Below, one piece after another: positions 28,721 through 37,234 of a stretch of 64,000 bases of DNA (positions within the stretch are counted from its first letter, which is position 1; each line of letters opens with the position of its first letter). This DNA comes from Caldilineaceae bacterium bin34. Its GTDB lineage: Bacteria; Chloroflexota; Anaerolineae; Caldilineales; Caldilineaceae. Location of the stretch: NCBI GenBank assembly GCA_002238555.1, contig MPMO01000006.1:1-64000 (forward strand). The letters are read 5' to 3'. Made by a program: the position numbers and the translations under genes. The notes under the pieces were generated by a model. It made no database searches. It had not been told where the DNA came from and saw only the letters and a list, made by a program, of their open reading frames with translations.

Positions 28721-28745
28721 TACAATGGGCCAATGCCGATTGGCC
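28721..28745 (+). promoter_or_regulatory. Promoter and operator-like inverted repeat of the 28.9-33.5 kb cluster
   Basis: TACAAT (28721-28726), followed by G, is a likely -10. Immediately after it, GGCCAAT (28728-28734) and ATTGGCC (28739-28745) form a perfect inverted repeat around GCCG, covering the expected transcription start. A repressor bound there would block initiation. About 130 bases of leader remain before the ATG at 28876. Confidence 0.5.
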
Positions 28746-28875
28746 ATGGCCTCCAGCCGGCGTTCCGGCAGTGATTCGGCCGCTGGTGGGTCAACCGCTT
28801 CCGAAGGGCTGGACCATCGGTGCAGGTCCGGCCGATCGCTGTCTCAGATCGTCAAGTTTAAGGAACCTCCTTGTC

Positions 28876-30045
28876 ATGCCCCGGTTGCTGGCGCCCGAGT
28901 TCACGGTGGTCGCAGAGTCGCCCGATCACCGCCACCATTACACCGGATCCCCCTGCCTCATCGCGGACGGTCCGGAGCGCCTGCTGTGCAGTTGGGAGTG
29001 GTTCCAGCCGCCACCGGTCACCGAGACCATTCCCAATCAGCTGCACATCGCGGCCAGCGAGGACCACGGCCGGACTTGGCGTGTGCTGTCCCGGCAGGAC
29101 ATGACCTGGCCTTCCCTGTTCAAGGTGGAGGATGCAGTCTACTTGCTGGGCAGCCGCCGCATGACCCGGGAAATCGTCATCCAGCGGTCACTTGACGGAG
29201 GGGCTTCCTGGACACCGGAATCGGTGTTGTTCGAGGGCCGCTATCACGGTGCCGCCACCAACATCCTGTATTACAACGGTCACGTGTACCGGGCCTACGA
29301 AACCTGTCCTCTGGAGCAATCCGGCGGCCGGGGCCGCAGCGACTGGCATTCGCTGGTGGTGGTCGGAGACATCGGCGGGGATCTCCTGTCCCCCGGCAGT
29401 TGGCGCATGTCCAACCATCTGCCGTTCCCTGGCGTGCCTGATGTTCTGCATGGACGGCACCGGGAACCCGACTACCCCAGGCGGGTCATGGAAGACTGCT
29501 GGATTGAGGGCAACATCGTGTGCGTCAACGGCGAGCTCCGCAACATTCTGCGAACCTGCATCGACGGCTACTCGACCGGCAGCATCGCCGCTGTCAACCG
29601 GGTGCACGACACCGGCACCACGCTGGTCTGCGAATTCATGCAGTACTCGGCCATGCCGGGTGCCCAGTGCAAATTCCAAATTGTCCACGACCCGCCCAGC
29701 AACCTGTTGTGGACCGCGGCCAACCTGCAAACCTGTTCGTGGCAGGACTGGAACACGTTCCAAGCGAGGACACAGGCCGGTCCGCCTGGCAACGAGCGTC
29801 GCATTCTGGCGTTGCTGTACAGCCTGGACGCCGTCAACTGGCTGCAGGCCGGGGTGGTGACCATGAGCCGCAAGCCGCTGGAGGCGTTCAGCTATGCCTC
29901 CATCCTCCCGCACGGGTCGGATCTGCTGATTCTGTCGCGCACGTCCTTGGGCGGCATCAACCAGCACGACACCAACCTGGTGACCCTGCACCGGGTGCCG
30001 CGTTTCCGGGAACTGGCGCTCGACCTCACCATGGACTTGACATAA
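28876..30045 (+). CDS. BNR/Asp-box sialidase-like beta-propeller protein
   Basis: 389 residues without signal peptide. Two Asp-box motifs, SEDHGRTW (61-68) and SLDGGASW (105-112), mark a six-bladed sialidase-type propeller, and the protein is rich in Trp/Asp-containing turns. The full catalytic set of sialidases (the Arg triad, Tyr/Glu pair) cannot be assigned, so a hydrolase or lyase acting on an uronic or other acidic sugar is possible, but not proved. Cytoplasmic location suggests it acts on an imported small substrate. A ThDP enzyme and a protein of unknown family follow in the same direction (gaps 27 and 40 bases). ATG 28876 has AAGGA upstream. Confidence 0.7.
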   Translation: MPRLLAPEFTVVAESPDHRHHYTGSPCLIADGPERLLCSWEWFQPPPVTETIPNQLHIAASEDHGRTWRVLSRQDMTWPSLFKVEDAVYLLGSRRMTREIVIQRSLDGGASWTPESVLFEGRYHGAATNILYYNGHVYRAYETCPLEQSGGRGRSDWHSLVVVGDIGGDLLSPGSWRMSNHLPFPGVPDVLHGRHREPDYPRRVMEDCWIEGNIVCVNGELRNILRTCIDGYSTGSIAAVNRVHDTGTTLVCEFMQYSAMPGAQCKFQIVHDPPSNLLWTAANLQTCSWQDWNTFQARTQAGPPGNERRILALLYSLDAVNWLQAGVVTMSRKPLEAFSYASILPHGSDLLILSRTSLGGINQHDTNLVTLHRVPRFRELALDLTMDLT

Positions 30046-30072
30046 ATCTTCATTGTCCCAAGGAACGAAGAC

Positions 30073-31653
30073 ATGCCCAGACTCAACGGCGGACAAGCCC
30101 TCATTCAGTCCCTGGCGGCACTGGGTGCCGACATGGTCTTCGGCGTGCCCGGCTGGGGCCAATACGAAGCGGTGGATGCCCTCTGGAAGCACCCCGCGAT
30201 CCGGTATGTATCGGTGCGGAACGAATTGGACACCACATTCCTGGCGGATGCCTATGCCCAGGTGTCGAACAAACCGGCGGTGGCCCTGGTGGTCCCGGGA
30301 CCCGGCCTGCTCTATGCCGGCGCCGGCCTGGCGTCGGCCTTTGCCAATTCGTCGCCGGTGCTGGTGGTGACCAGCGCCAACACCCATCCCGTGCTGAACC
30401 GCCGGCAACTGGAACTGACCACGCTGCGCACCATGACCAAGTGGACGGGCATGGCCCAGGCCGTGGCCGACATCCCCGAACTGGTCGCGGAAGCCTGGTG
30501 CCAGTTGACGACCGGCCGGCCGCGGCCGGTCGGACTGGTGGTGCCCCACGAAGTGCTGGCCGGCCGCGGCGAAGTGGCGTTGCCGGCCGCCCCGCCGGAG
30601 TCGGCGCGTCCCGTTGCGCGCGGGGTGGCCACGGCCGCCGCACGCATCGCGGAGGCCCGTCGCCCCCTGCTGTGGGCCGGTTCGGGTGTTCGCCGGTCGG
30701 GGGCCGAGGAGATCCTGCGGACATTCGCCGAACGGTTGTGCATTCCGGTTACGACCACCCGCCGCGGCAAGGGACTGGTGGACGAGGCAGGGCCGTTGGG
30801 TCTCGGATACCCGGAGTTGCGCTACCGTCCCTTGAAGGAGTGGATCGACCAGCGGGATTTGGTGATTGCGGTCGGCGTTGGCCAGGACCTAAGCCATCTT
30901 TCGGTGCCTGTTGTGCAGCTCGATATCGACGATCTCAATCCGGACCGGTCTGCCGCCGATACCCTGTTCCTGCATGGGGACGCCAAGGCCACGCTGGAGG
31001 CCCTGGATACGCATACGCCCGGACTTGCGGACCGCTCCGACGACGCGGCCGCACGCGATCTCGAGGCGATACGCCAACTGAAGGCGGAGCGGTTCAAGCC
31101 GGACCGGCAGCTGGAACCCCAGCACTCGCTGATGCAGGCCATCCGGCGCGGAGCGCCGAACGAAGCCGTCATTATCCAGGGCATGACCCAGATGGGCTAT
31201 TACAGCCGCAACTACCTGTCGGTGCCGGTTGAAGGGCAGTACTTGACCTCCTCGTCCCAAATCACGCTGGGAGCCGCCTATCTCTACTCCCTGGGCGCCA
31301 AGCTGGCCGCACCGGAACGCCCGGTGGTGGCTGTGTCCGGTGACGGAGGTTTTTTGTACGGCGCCCATGCCATGGCCACGGCCGTGCAGGAAGGCATTCA
31401 CTCGGTGGTGCTGGTGTTCAACGACAACGCCTACGGCAACGTCCTGCGCGCCCAGCGGGAGGAGTTCGACGAGCGGGTGATCGGAACCCGCCTGCACAAT
31501 CCGGACTTCCCGGCCATGGCCCGCAGCTTCGGTGCCCGGGGCCTGCGCGCCGAATCCCCGGAACAGCTGGAGCAGCTGCTGCGGGAGGCGGTTCAAACGG
31601 AAGCCCACACGGTGATCGAGATTCCGGTCGGTGAAATGGAAAGGGCCTACTGA
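30073..31653 (+). CDS. Thiamine-diphosphate-dependent enzyme, acetolactate synthase-like
   Basis: 526 residues with the three domains of the ThDP decarboxylase/acetolactate-synthase family. The N-terminal Pyr domain carries the activating Glu51 in the RNEL segment, the middle domain is Rossmann-like, and the C-terminal PP domain has the ThDP motif that begins with GDGG (about 422) and ends at NDNAYGN about 27 residues later. It could cleave or join a 2-keto acid; the exact reaction is not readable. No small regulatory subunit or ilv gene is near, so branched-chain amino-acid synthesis is unlikely. It is probably part of a catabolic set with its two neighbours. Confidence 0.85.
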   Translation: MPRLNGGQALIQSLAALGADMVFGVPGWGQYEAVDALWKHPAIRYVSVRNELDTTFLADAYAQVSNKPAVALVVPGPGLLYAGAGLASAFANSSPVLVVTSANTHPVLNRRQLELTTLRTMTKWTGMAQAVADIPELVAEAWCQLTTGRPRPVGLVVPHEVLAGRGEVALPAAPPESARPVARGVATAAARIAEARRPLLWAGSGVRRSGAEEILRTFAERLCIPVTTTRRGKGLVDEAGPLGLGYPELRYRPLKEWIDQRDLVIAVGVGQDLSHLSVPVVQLDIDDLNPDRSAADTLFLHGDAKATLEALDTHTPGLADRSDDAAARDLEAIRQLKAERFKPDRQLEPQHSLMQAIRRGAPNEAVIIQGMTQMGYYSRNYLSVPVEGQYLTSSSQITLGAAYLYSLGAKLAAPERPVVAVSGDGGFLYGAHAMATAVQEGIHSVVLVFNDNAYGNVLRAQREEFDERVIGTRLHNPDFPAMARSFGARGLRAESPEQLEQLLREAVQTEAHTVIEIPVGEMERAY

Positions 31654-31693
31654 CCGATTTCTGTTGCTCCCCATTGTTTTCGGAGAGAATTTC

Positions 31694-33487
31694 ATGCCCG
31701 TTGTCCTTGCGAGTCCCGTTTCACCTCCGACTTGGGCGCTGCTCCAGCGACAACTGTTGCGGGAGGCCAGTGAAGCATGCCGCGCGTTCCATGCCAAGTA
31801 CTTCGACCAACGGGGATTCCTCGAGTGCGTGCCCCGTTGGGGCGGGGACGACGGACCGGACGATGCCGCCGAGAATCTGCTCAATTGGACGATGCTGCAT
31901 GCCCTGGGCGCCCCGGACTGGCTCCTGGGACTGTACCGCCACGGCTGGGAAGGGCATTTGCGGCAGTACACGGAAGCGAGGACTTCCGAAGTTCCGTTTG
32001 CGCGCGACGGGATGTACTACAAGGAATTCCCGGTCATGTTCGACTGGTTCCACAACGGGGAGGGATACAGCGCGTTCTTTCTGGAAGGCCTCTGTGATCC
32101 CGACAATCGGGAGTTCAGGCGGCGGACCCGCCGTTTCGCCGGCTTCTACCTGGGGGACGAACCGGGCGCGGACAACTTCGATCCCGAACTGTGCCTGGTG
32201 CGCAGCATGTTCAACGGCAGCCGGGGGCCCCTGCTGCGCAAGGCCACGGCGTTGGACTGGGCCGGCGATCCCACTGAGATAGAGGGCAGGTTTCGGCCCG
32301 GCCACGGCGAAGCCAGCTATGCTCAGATGCTGGAGCACTTTGCCGAGTACAACGACGTTGACGGCGACAGTCCCCTCAATTTTGGGATTACGACGCCGAT
32401 GCTGAACGCGTTCATGCTGGATGGGGAACCGCGCTACCGCGATTGGATCACCGCCTACATGGACAAGTGGGTCGAGCGCACGGACGCCAACGGCGGCATC
32501 ATTCCCACGATTGTGGGCCCCGACGGCGTGGTGGGCTCCCCCTGTGGCGACCGCTGGTACGGGGGCGTCTACGGCTGGGGCTTTACGGTATCGGTCCCGG
32601 GAAGCGGCAGCAAGGCCCACCGACCGTTTTTCAGTCACCGTGCCCCGTACGGTTTCGGCAACGCCCTGTTGCTGACCGGCGACCGCCGCTACGTGGAAAC
32701 CTGGCGCGGCGTCATCCAGGCGGTCAACGCCAACAGTCGACAGGGTTCGGACGGAGTCGAGTATCCGCGGATGTTCGGCGACGACGGGTGGTACGAGTAC
32801 CGGGCCGACCCGTTTCAGGACGGGGCGGAGGAGATTCTTTACTGGTCCCACGACGCAACCGGATTGCCCGCGGCGACACGGTCCGAGTGGCATCGATTCC
32901 TGGCCGGGGACAATCCGGGCTGGCCCGAGGAGGCATTGCGGCGGGATCTGGATGAGGTTCGCAGCCGCATGGAGGGTGTGCGGGCGGATCCTTCAACCCC
33001 GGACACGCGTCTGTCCGACGACATGAACCATCTCAATCCGGCCTGCACCGAGGCTTTGACCCGCACCATGCTGGGCGGTCTGCCCACCGGACGCGTCGGG
33101 TATCCGCTGCACTGCCAGTTGCGCTACTTCGATCCGGAGGCGCGTCGGGCCGGCCTGCCGCCCGATGTGGGTTCGCTGGTGCACGCGATGGATGCCGAAG
33201 GGATCGAAGTGGAACTTGTGAACCTGAATGTTCGGGAATCCCGTACTGTCCAGGTGCAGCTGGGTGCCTATGGTGAACATGCCGTTGCGGACCTGCGGCT
33301 TGTGGACGGCAGGCAGGTTGATCGGGACACGCTGGGCGAACGGGACTCGGTGTTCGAAGTGGTGCTGGAACCGGGATGCGGAGGCCGACTGGCCCTGGGC
33401 TTGTCGCGGTACTGCCGGTGGCCCACATTGGCGTTTCCCTGGCGGCGGCACGGGTCGCGCGAGCGAACCGGGTCCCTTGCATGCTGA
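31694..33487 (+). CDS. 597-residue protein of unknown family, probably alpha/alpha-toroid
   Basis: I do not recognise a named family. The protein is soluble, with no signal peptide. The first 450 residues are rich in aromatic residues and acidic turns arranged in helical hairpins (for example the segments around PVMFDWFHNGEGYSAFFLE and DWITAYMDKWVERTD), like the (alpha/alpha)6 toroids of glycan-degrading enzymes. The last 100 residues look beta-rich (VELVNLNVRESRTVQVQLG), as in such proteins' C-terminal sandwich domains. ATG 31694 follows GGAGAG. The position after a sialidase-like protein and a ThDP enzyme supports a sugar-related role, but this is inference. Confidence 0.6.
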   Translation: MPVVLASPVSPPTWALLQRQLLREASEACRAFHAKYFDQRGFLECVPRWGGDDGPDDAAENLLNWTMLHALGAPDWLLGLYRHGWEGHLRQYTEARTSEVPFARDGMYYKEFPVMFDWFHNGEGYSAFFLEGLCDPDNREFRRRTRRFAGFYLGDEPGADNFDPELCLVRSMFNGSRGPLLRKATALDWAGDPTEIEGRFRPGHGEASYAQMLEHFAEYNDVDGDSPLNFGITTPMLNAFMLDGEPRYRDWITAYMDKWVERTDANGGIIPTIVGPDGVVGSPCGDRWYGGVYGWGFTVSVPGSGSKAHRPFFSHRAPYGFGNALLLTGDRRYVETWRGVIQAVNANSRQGSDGVEYPRMFGDDGWYEYRADPFQDGAEEILYWSHDATGLPAATRSEWHRFLAGDNPGWPEEALRRDLDEVRSRMEGVRADPSTPDTRLSDDMNHLNPACTEALTRTMLGGLPTGRVGYPLHCQLRYFDPEARRAGLPPDVGSLVHAMDAEGIEVELVNLNVRESRTVQVQLGAYGEHAVADLRLVDGRQVDRDTLGERDSVFEVVLEPGCGGRLALGLSRYCRWPTLAFPWRRHGSRERTGSLAC

Positions 33488-33561
33488 GCCGGAGGTGGCG
33501 TGCATGCGACACTCCGAACCGGCAAACATGGCTCGAACGTCATTGACGGAGCAGGACAACC

Positions 33562-35520
33562 GTGTCAATCACATCCTCACAACCATCCGACCTGAACACC
33601 GCGGGCCGCGGATGGGATTCCGACTTCAGGGCCTTTGAACAGGCTTCGCCGGCCAGGGTGGTGCACCGCATCCAGGATTTCGTCGGCATCCACTCCCCAT
33701 CGGAATACCGGTCGTGGACTTCAACCGTGCCGCACCTGCAGCGCGAAGTTGGCGAGGTGGTGCGCTACGACGGTGCGGCCGGTGGTTACACGGCCGTGCT
33801 CGAATACCAGTTGCCGCTGGAGGCGCGCCGCATCGACGCAGTCTTCCTGTTGCACGACGGAGTGGCGGTCATTGAGCTCAAGGGCAAGGCGGCGGCCACG
33901 GCGGCGGATATCGACCAGGCCCATGCCTATGCTCGGGACCTGGCCAACTATCACAGGGACTGCCATCAACGCCGGGTTGTTCCCATTCTGGTGCCGACGG
34001 ACATGCAAGGCCCTGTCCAACGCACCGGGCATGTCCACGTCTGCCCACCGCACAGGCTGGACGAATTGCTGGCCGCGGTGGATTCGAAATCCCGGCCGGA
34101 CCGGATGGATCCCGAGCGCTTTCTGTCCGGGGACGCCTATCGCCCCCTACCGAGCCTGATTCAGGCGGCCCGGACTCTGTTTCACAGTCGCCGGATACCG
34201 AGGTTGTGGCGTTCCCTGGCCGATACGGACGCAGCCGTTGACGGCATCCACGACATCGTCCGGCAAGCGGCAGCCACGCGGACTCGCAGGTTGGTTCTGG
34301 TCACGGGTGTGCCCGGAGCCGGCAAGACGCTGGTGGGCCTGCGCATGGCCCATTCCGAGGAACCGGATCGGCTGGCCAGTCGGGATGCCCCGTCCTCGGC
34401 CATTTTTCTTTCCGGCAACGGTCCGCTGGTGCAGGTCTTGCAGTACCAACTGAAGAGCGCAGGTGGTGGTGGACGCGCGTTTGTCCGCAGTGTCAAGGAC
34501 TACGTCAGGACCTATGGCCGCGCCGGCGGCAGCGTACCTGATCACCATGTGATCGTGTTTGACGAAGCGCAGCGTGCGTTTGACGCCCCCAAGGTGGCTG
34601 ACACCCACAAACTACCTCTGGCGCAGGCGAAGTCCGAACCCCAGGCATTCGTCGCCATCGCGGAGCGGCTGCCCGATTGGTGTGTGGTGATTGGCCTGAT
34701 TGGGTCGGGCCAGGAAATCCATGTCGGCGAGGAGGCGGGCATCGGACAGTGGGCGGATGCCGTCCGCGGGACCGGCGACGCGGGCTTATGGACGGTGCAC
34801 GGACCGCCCGGAATCCAGTCCGAGTTCTCCGACCTGCAGTTCCGGGCCGATCAGAACCTTTCCCTGGACACTGCGCTGCGGGCGCACCTGGCCGCTGATC
34901 TTGACCTCTTCGTGGACGGTTTGGTCAACGCCGAAGAGCCTAAGGACGCGGCGCGGTTGTCACAGTTGGCCGGGAGACTGGAACAGAACGGGCATCATCT
35001 GCGCCTATGCCGCGATCTGCGTGTCGGCAAGGCCTATCTGCGGGACCGATATGCCGACCAACCGGACAAGCAGTTTGGCCTGATGACTTCCAGCCGGGAC
35101 AAGGCCCTGAGCCGATCGGTGCCGGAGCATCAACGATTTGACGCCGACTTTCGGTGGCGGTCGCAGGCTCGGCTGTTGGCTCCGTGGTATGTCGAAGCCG
35201 AGGAACATCCCGGCTCCTGCCGGCATCTGCACCGCAGTATTACGGAATTCGAGGCTCAAGGCCTGGAACTGGACGGTGTGCTGCTGGGTTGGGGAACGGA
35301 CTTTGTCAGGTCGGATGGAGCCTGGGACATGTCGCGCATGACGCGCTACCAGAAGGGCAGAGGGCAGGCCCGGGTTCGCCATCCCGGCCAACTCCGGGCC
35401 AATGCCTATCGGGTGTTGCTGACGCGCGCCCGCGACGTGACGGTGGTGTACGTGCCCGACCTGCCGGAGTCGGAGGCTACGGCGGCATTTCTTGAGCGAG
35501 TCGGTTTTCAGTCCCTGTAA
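33562..35520 (+). CDS. PD-(D/E)XK nuclease-like domain fused to SF1 helicase (DUF2075-like)
   Basis: 652 residues from GTG 33562. Near residues 90-110, RIDAVFLL followed by VAVIELKGK fits the Asp and Glu-x-Lys core of a PD-(D/E)XK nuclease. From about residue 245 a helicase-like ATPase follows: Walker A GVPGAGKTLVGL (about 249-260), Walker B VIVFDEAQRAFD (about 331), a late EAQGLELDGVLLGWGTD motif (about 563) and motif VI RVLLTRARDVTVVYV (about 616), the pattern of the DUF2075/Schlafen-helicase group. Nuclease-helicase fusions often act in phage defence or DNA repair. It has no methylase or other known defence gene beside it. It precedes the GCS2 operon by 166 bases. Confidence 0.7.
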   Translation: MSITSSQPSDLNTAGRGWDSDFRAFEQASPARVVHRIQDFVGIHSPSEYRSWTSTVPHLQREVGEVVRYDGAAGGYTAVLEYQLPLEARRIDAVFLLHDGVAVIELKGKAAATAADIDQAHAYARDLANYHRDCHQRRVVPILVPTDMQGPVQRTGHVHVCPPHRLDELLAAVDSKSRPDRMDPERFLSGDAYRPLPSLIQAARTLFHSRRIPRLWRSLADTDAAVDGIHDIVRQAAATRTRRLVLVTGVPGAGKTLVGLRMAHSEEPDRLASRDAPSSAIFLSGNGPLVQVLQYQLKSAGGGGRAFVRSVKDYVRTYGRAGGSVPDHHVIVFDEAQRAFDAPKVADTHKLPLAQAKSEPQAFVAIAERLPDWCVVIGLIGSGQEIHVGEEAGIGQWADAVRGTGDAGLWTVHGPPGIQSEFSDLQFRADQNLSLDTALRAHLAADLDLFVDGLVNAEEPKDAARLSQLAGRLEQNGHHLRLCRDLRVGKAYLRDRYADQPDKQFGLMTSSRDKALSRSVPEHQRFDADFRWRSQARLLAPWYVEAEEHPGSCRHLHRSITEFEAQGLELDGVLLGWGTDFVRSDGAWDMSRMTRYQKGRGQARVRHPGQLRANAYRVLLTRARDVTVVYVPDLPESEATAAFLERVGFQSL

Positions 35521-35686
35521 CGGTGGCGGTGGCCACACCAATCCCTGCGGCATACGGGCCCAAGGGACTACCAACCGATGGCGCGGGCGTACGGATGTCG
35601 GTACCCTTCGGAGCGGGCCGGGCCGCGGGGGCTGGTAAACTTCACGGGTTGCGATACCGCTGTGCGCAAAACCCGGAGGGCGGCCG

Positions 35687-36088
35687 TTGAGTACGATTTC
35701 GCTCGTCCAGCCGGACGAACCGTTGCGGATTCAGAAGATCCTGATTTTCCCCTACCCGGATTTGAAGCGGCTTTGGTTCCGCATGCAGTTGCAGGCACAG
35801 CCCGACCACAAGGCCAACATCGACATTGATGTCGCCGCGGTCGATGGACCGACCGGCAACAGTTTGGCGTTCGTGGCCTACGACGACACCTACCTGGATG
35901 CCACCATCCACCTGAGGGAGCCGCAGCCCGGCCGCCTTTATCAGTGCGTGGTCGACCTCTCCCTGGGGCTGCCGCCCGACATTGAGCATGTAGAGCAGGT
36001 CAGGTTCGAGTTTCCGCTGGAGTTTCGGGACGCCGAAGCCGGAGCCGACGGCTTCGGCTATGATTGCCCCGACTCGACCCCGGCCTAG
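35687..36088 (+). CDS. Small beta-rich protein of unknown function
   Basis: 133 residues, not recognised. It starts at TTG 35687, supported by GGAGGG six bases upstream. The sequence alternates hydrophobic and polar residues in short strands (RIQKILIFPY, LWFRMQLQAQ, IDIDVAAVD, CVVDLSLGL), suggesting a beta sandwich; it has no signal peptide, membrane segment or catalytic motif. It ends 22 bases before the degenerate GCS2 gene, so the three genes 35687-38344 are probably one operon. It may be a partner of the ligase pair. Confidence 0.65.
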   Translation: MSTISLVQPDEPLRIQKILIFPYPDLKRLWFRMQLQAQPDHKANIDIDVAAVDGPTGNSLAFVAYDDTYLDATIHLREPQPGRLYQCVVDLSLGLPPDIEHVEQVRFEFPLEFRDAEAGADGFGYDCPDSTPA

Positions 36089-36110
36089 TTGCAATTTTGC
36101 AGGACACGAG

Positions 36111-37232
36111 ATGCCGCCAGTCAAACCTTCCTTGCAGCTCGCCGTTGCCGAAGAGTACCCGATTGTCGACGCCGAATCGCGGCAGCTGCAGGGGTACATC
36201 AACCAGTTTCCGGACCGGGATCCGATCGTGATCTACGAGGAGGAGACGGAGCGGGTCCTGAAGCCGGAACTGGCGGGTATTGCGACCCTGTTGGACATGG
36301 ACTTCCACCCCGACGTGGAAAGCCTGGGGCAGGCGCTGGCCCGGCAACGGGCGGAAGTGGCCGACCTCCTCGACAAGGTCGGCTGCCGGATGGCCATCGC
36401 CGGCACCCACCCGGACAGCATGCCCCAAACCCGTACCCGGGTCTTCACCTGGTACAGCGAACTGGTCGGGGATGTCGCCGTCGTGGCCCGTCGCCTGCAG
36501 ATATACGCCACCACCTTCCACATCACGATTGGGAATCCGGATCTGACCATCGGCGTGATGAACGGGATGCGCTACTTGATGCCGCATGTGCTCTGCCTGA
36601 GCACGAGTTCCCCGCTTTGGTCCGGCGAACTGACCGGTCTCAAGGGGTATCGACAGGTCCTCCGGGACTCGCTGCAGCGCACCAATTTCCCGCCCACGTT
36701 CGAGAGCCGGAATGCCTACCAGGAATTCCTGGATACGCTCATCCAGTCCAACAGCATCGGCTCGTCGGAGGCCATCCGCTGGGACGTGCGGGTGAACCGG
36801 GACTGCAGCTGCCTCGTCGTCAGCGTGTGCGATGCCGTAACCAAGCTGGATGACCTGTTGACCATCGGTGCCCTGCTCCAGGGCATTGCCGCGTTCATGG
36901 CATCACTGATTATGAACAACCAGCAGTTCCGAACCTACGACCGCATCCTGCTGATGGAGAACAAGTGGCGGGCCATGCGCTACGGCACCGAGGGCCGGCT
37001 CATCGATTTCGGCAAGGAGGCCGAAGTCCCGTTGAACCGGCTGATGTGGGAGCTTGGGGAGCTGGTCCTGCCGTTCGCCGAAACCCTCAACGGTACAAGG
37101 TACGTTGAGAAGGTGCACGCCTTGGTTGAGGGAGGCTCGTCCGCGGACCGGCAGATTGCGGTGTGGCAGTCCAGCGGGGAATCGATGAAGGCCGTAGTCG
37201 ATCACATCGTCTCTGAATCCACGGATTTGTAG
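36111..37232 (+). CDS. Degenerate GCS2-family carboxylate-amine ligase paralogue
   Basis: 373 residues from ATG 36111 (AGGACACGAG upstream). It aligns along its length with the following gene, yet key family motifs are altered: the first Glu of the VEEEY motif is Ala (VAEEY), the ELHQ segment reads VLKP, GMHVHVG reads ATTFHITIG, and the catalytic RPHHTYPTLEYR segment (226-240 here) is RVNRDCSCLVV. The C-terminal ENKWRAMR is kept. The frame is intact and the length normal, so it looks like a maintained pseudoenzyme or an enzyme of changed chemistry, not a decaying gene. Two bases separate it from the intact paralogue. Confidence 0.8.
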   Translation: MPPVKPSLQLAVAEEYPIVDAESRQLQGYINQFPDRDPIVIYEEETERVLKPELAGIATLLDMDFHPDVESLGQALARQRAEVADLLDKVGCRMAIAGTHPDSMPQTRTRVFTWYSELVGDVAVVARRLQIYATTFHITIGNPDLTIGVMNGMRYLMPHVLCLSTSSPLWSGELTGLKGYRQVLRDSLQRTNFPPTFESRNAYQEFLDTLIQSNSIGSSEAIRWDVRVNRDCSCLVVSVCDAVTKLDDLLTIGALLQGIAAFMASLIMNNQQFRTYDRILLMENKWRAMRYGTEGRLIDFGKEAEVPLNRLMWELGELVLPFAETLNGTRYVEKVHALVEGGSSADRQIAVWQSSGESMKAVVDHIVSESTDL

Positions 37233-37234
37233 CC

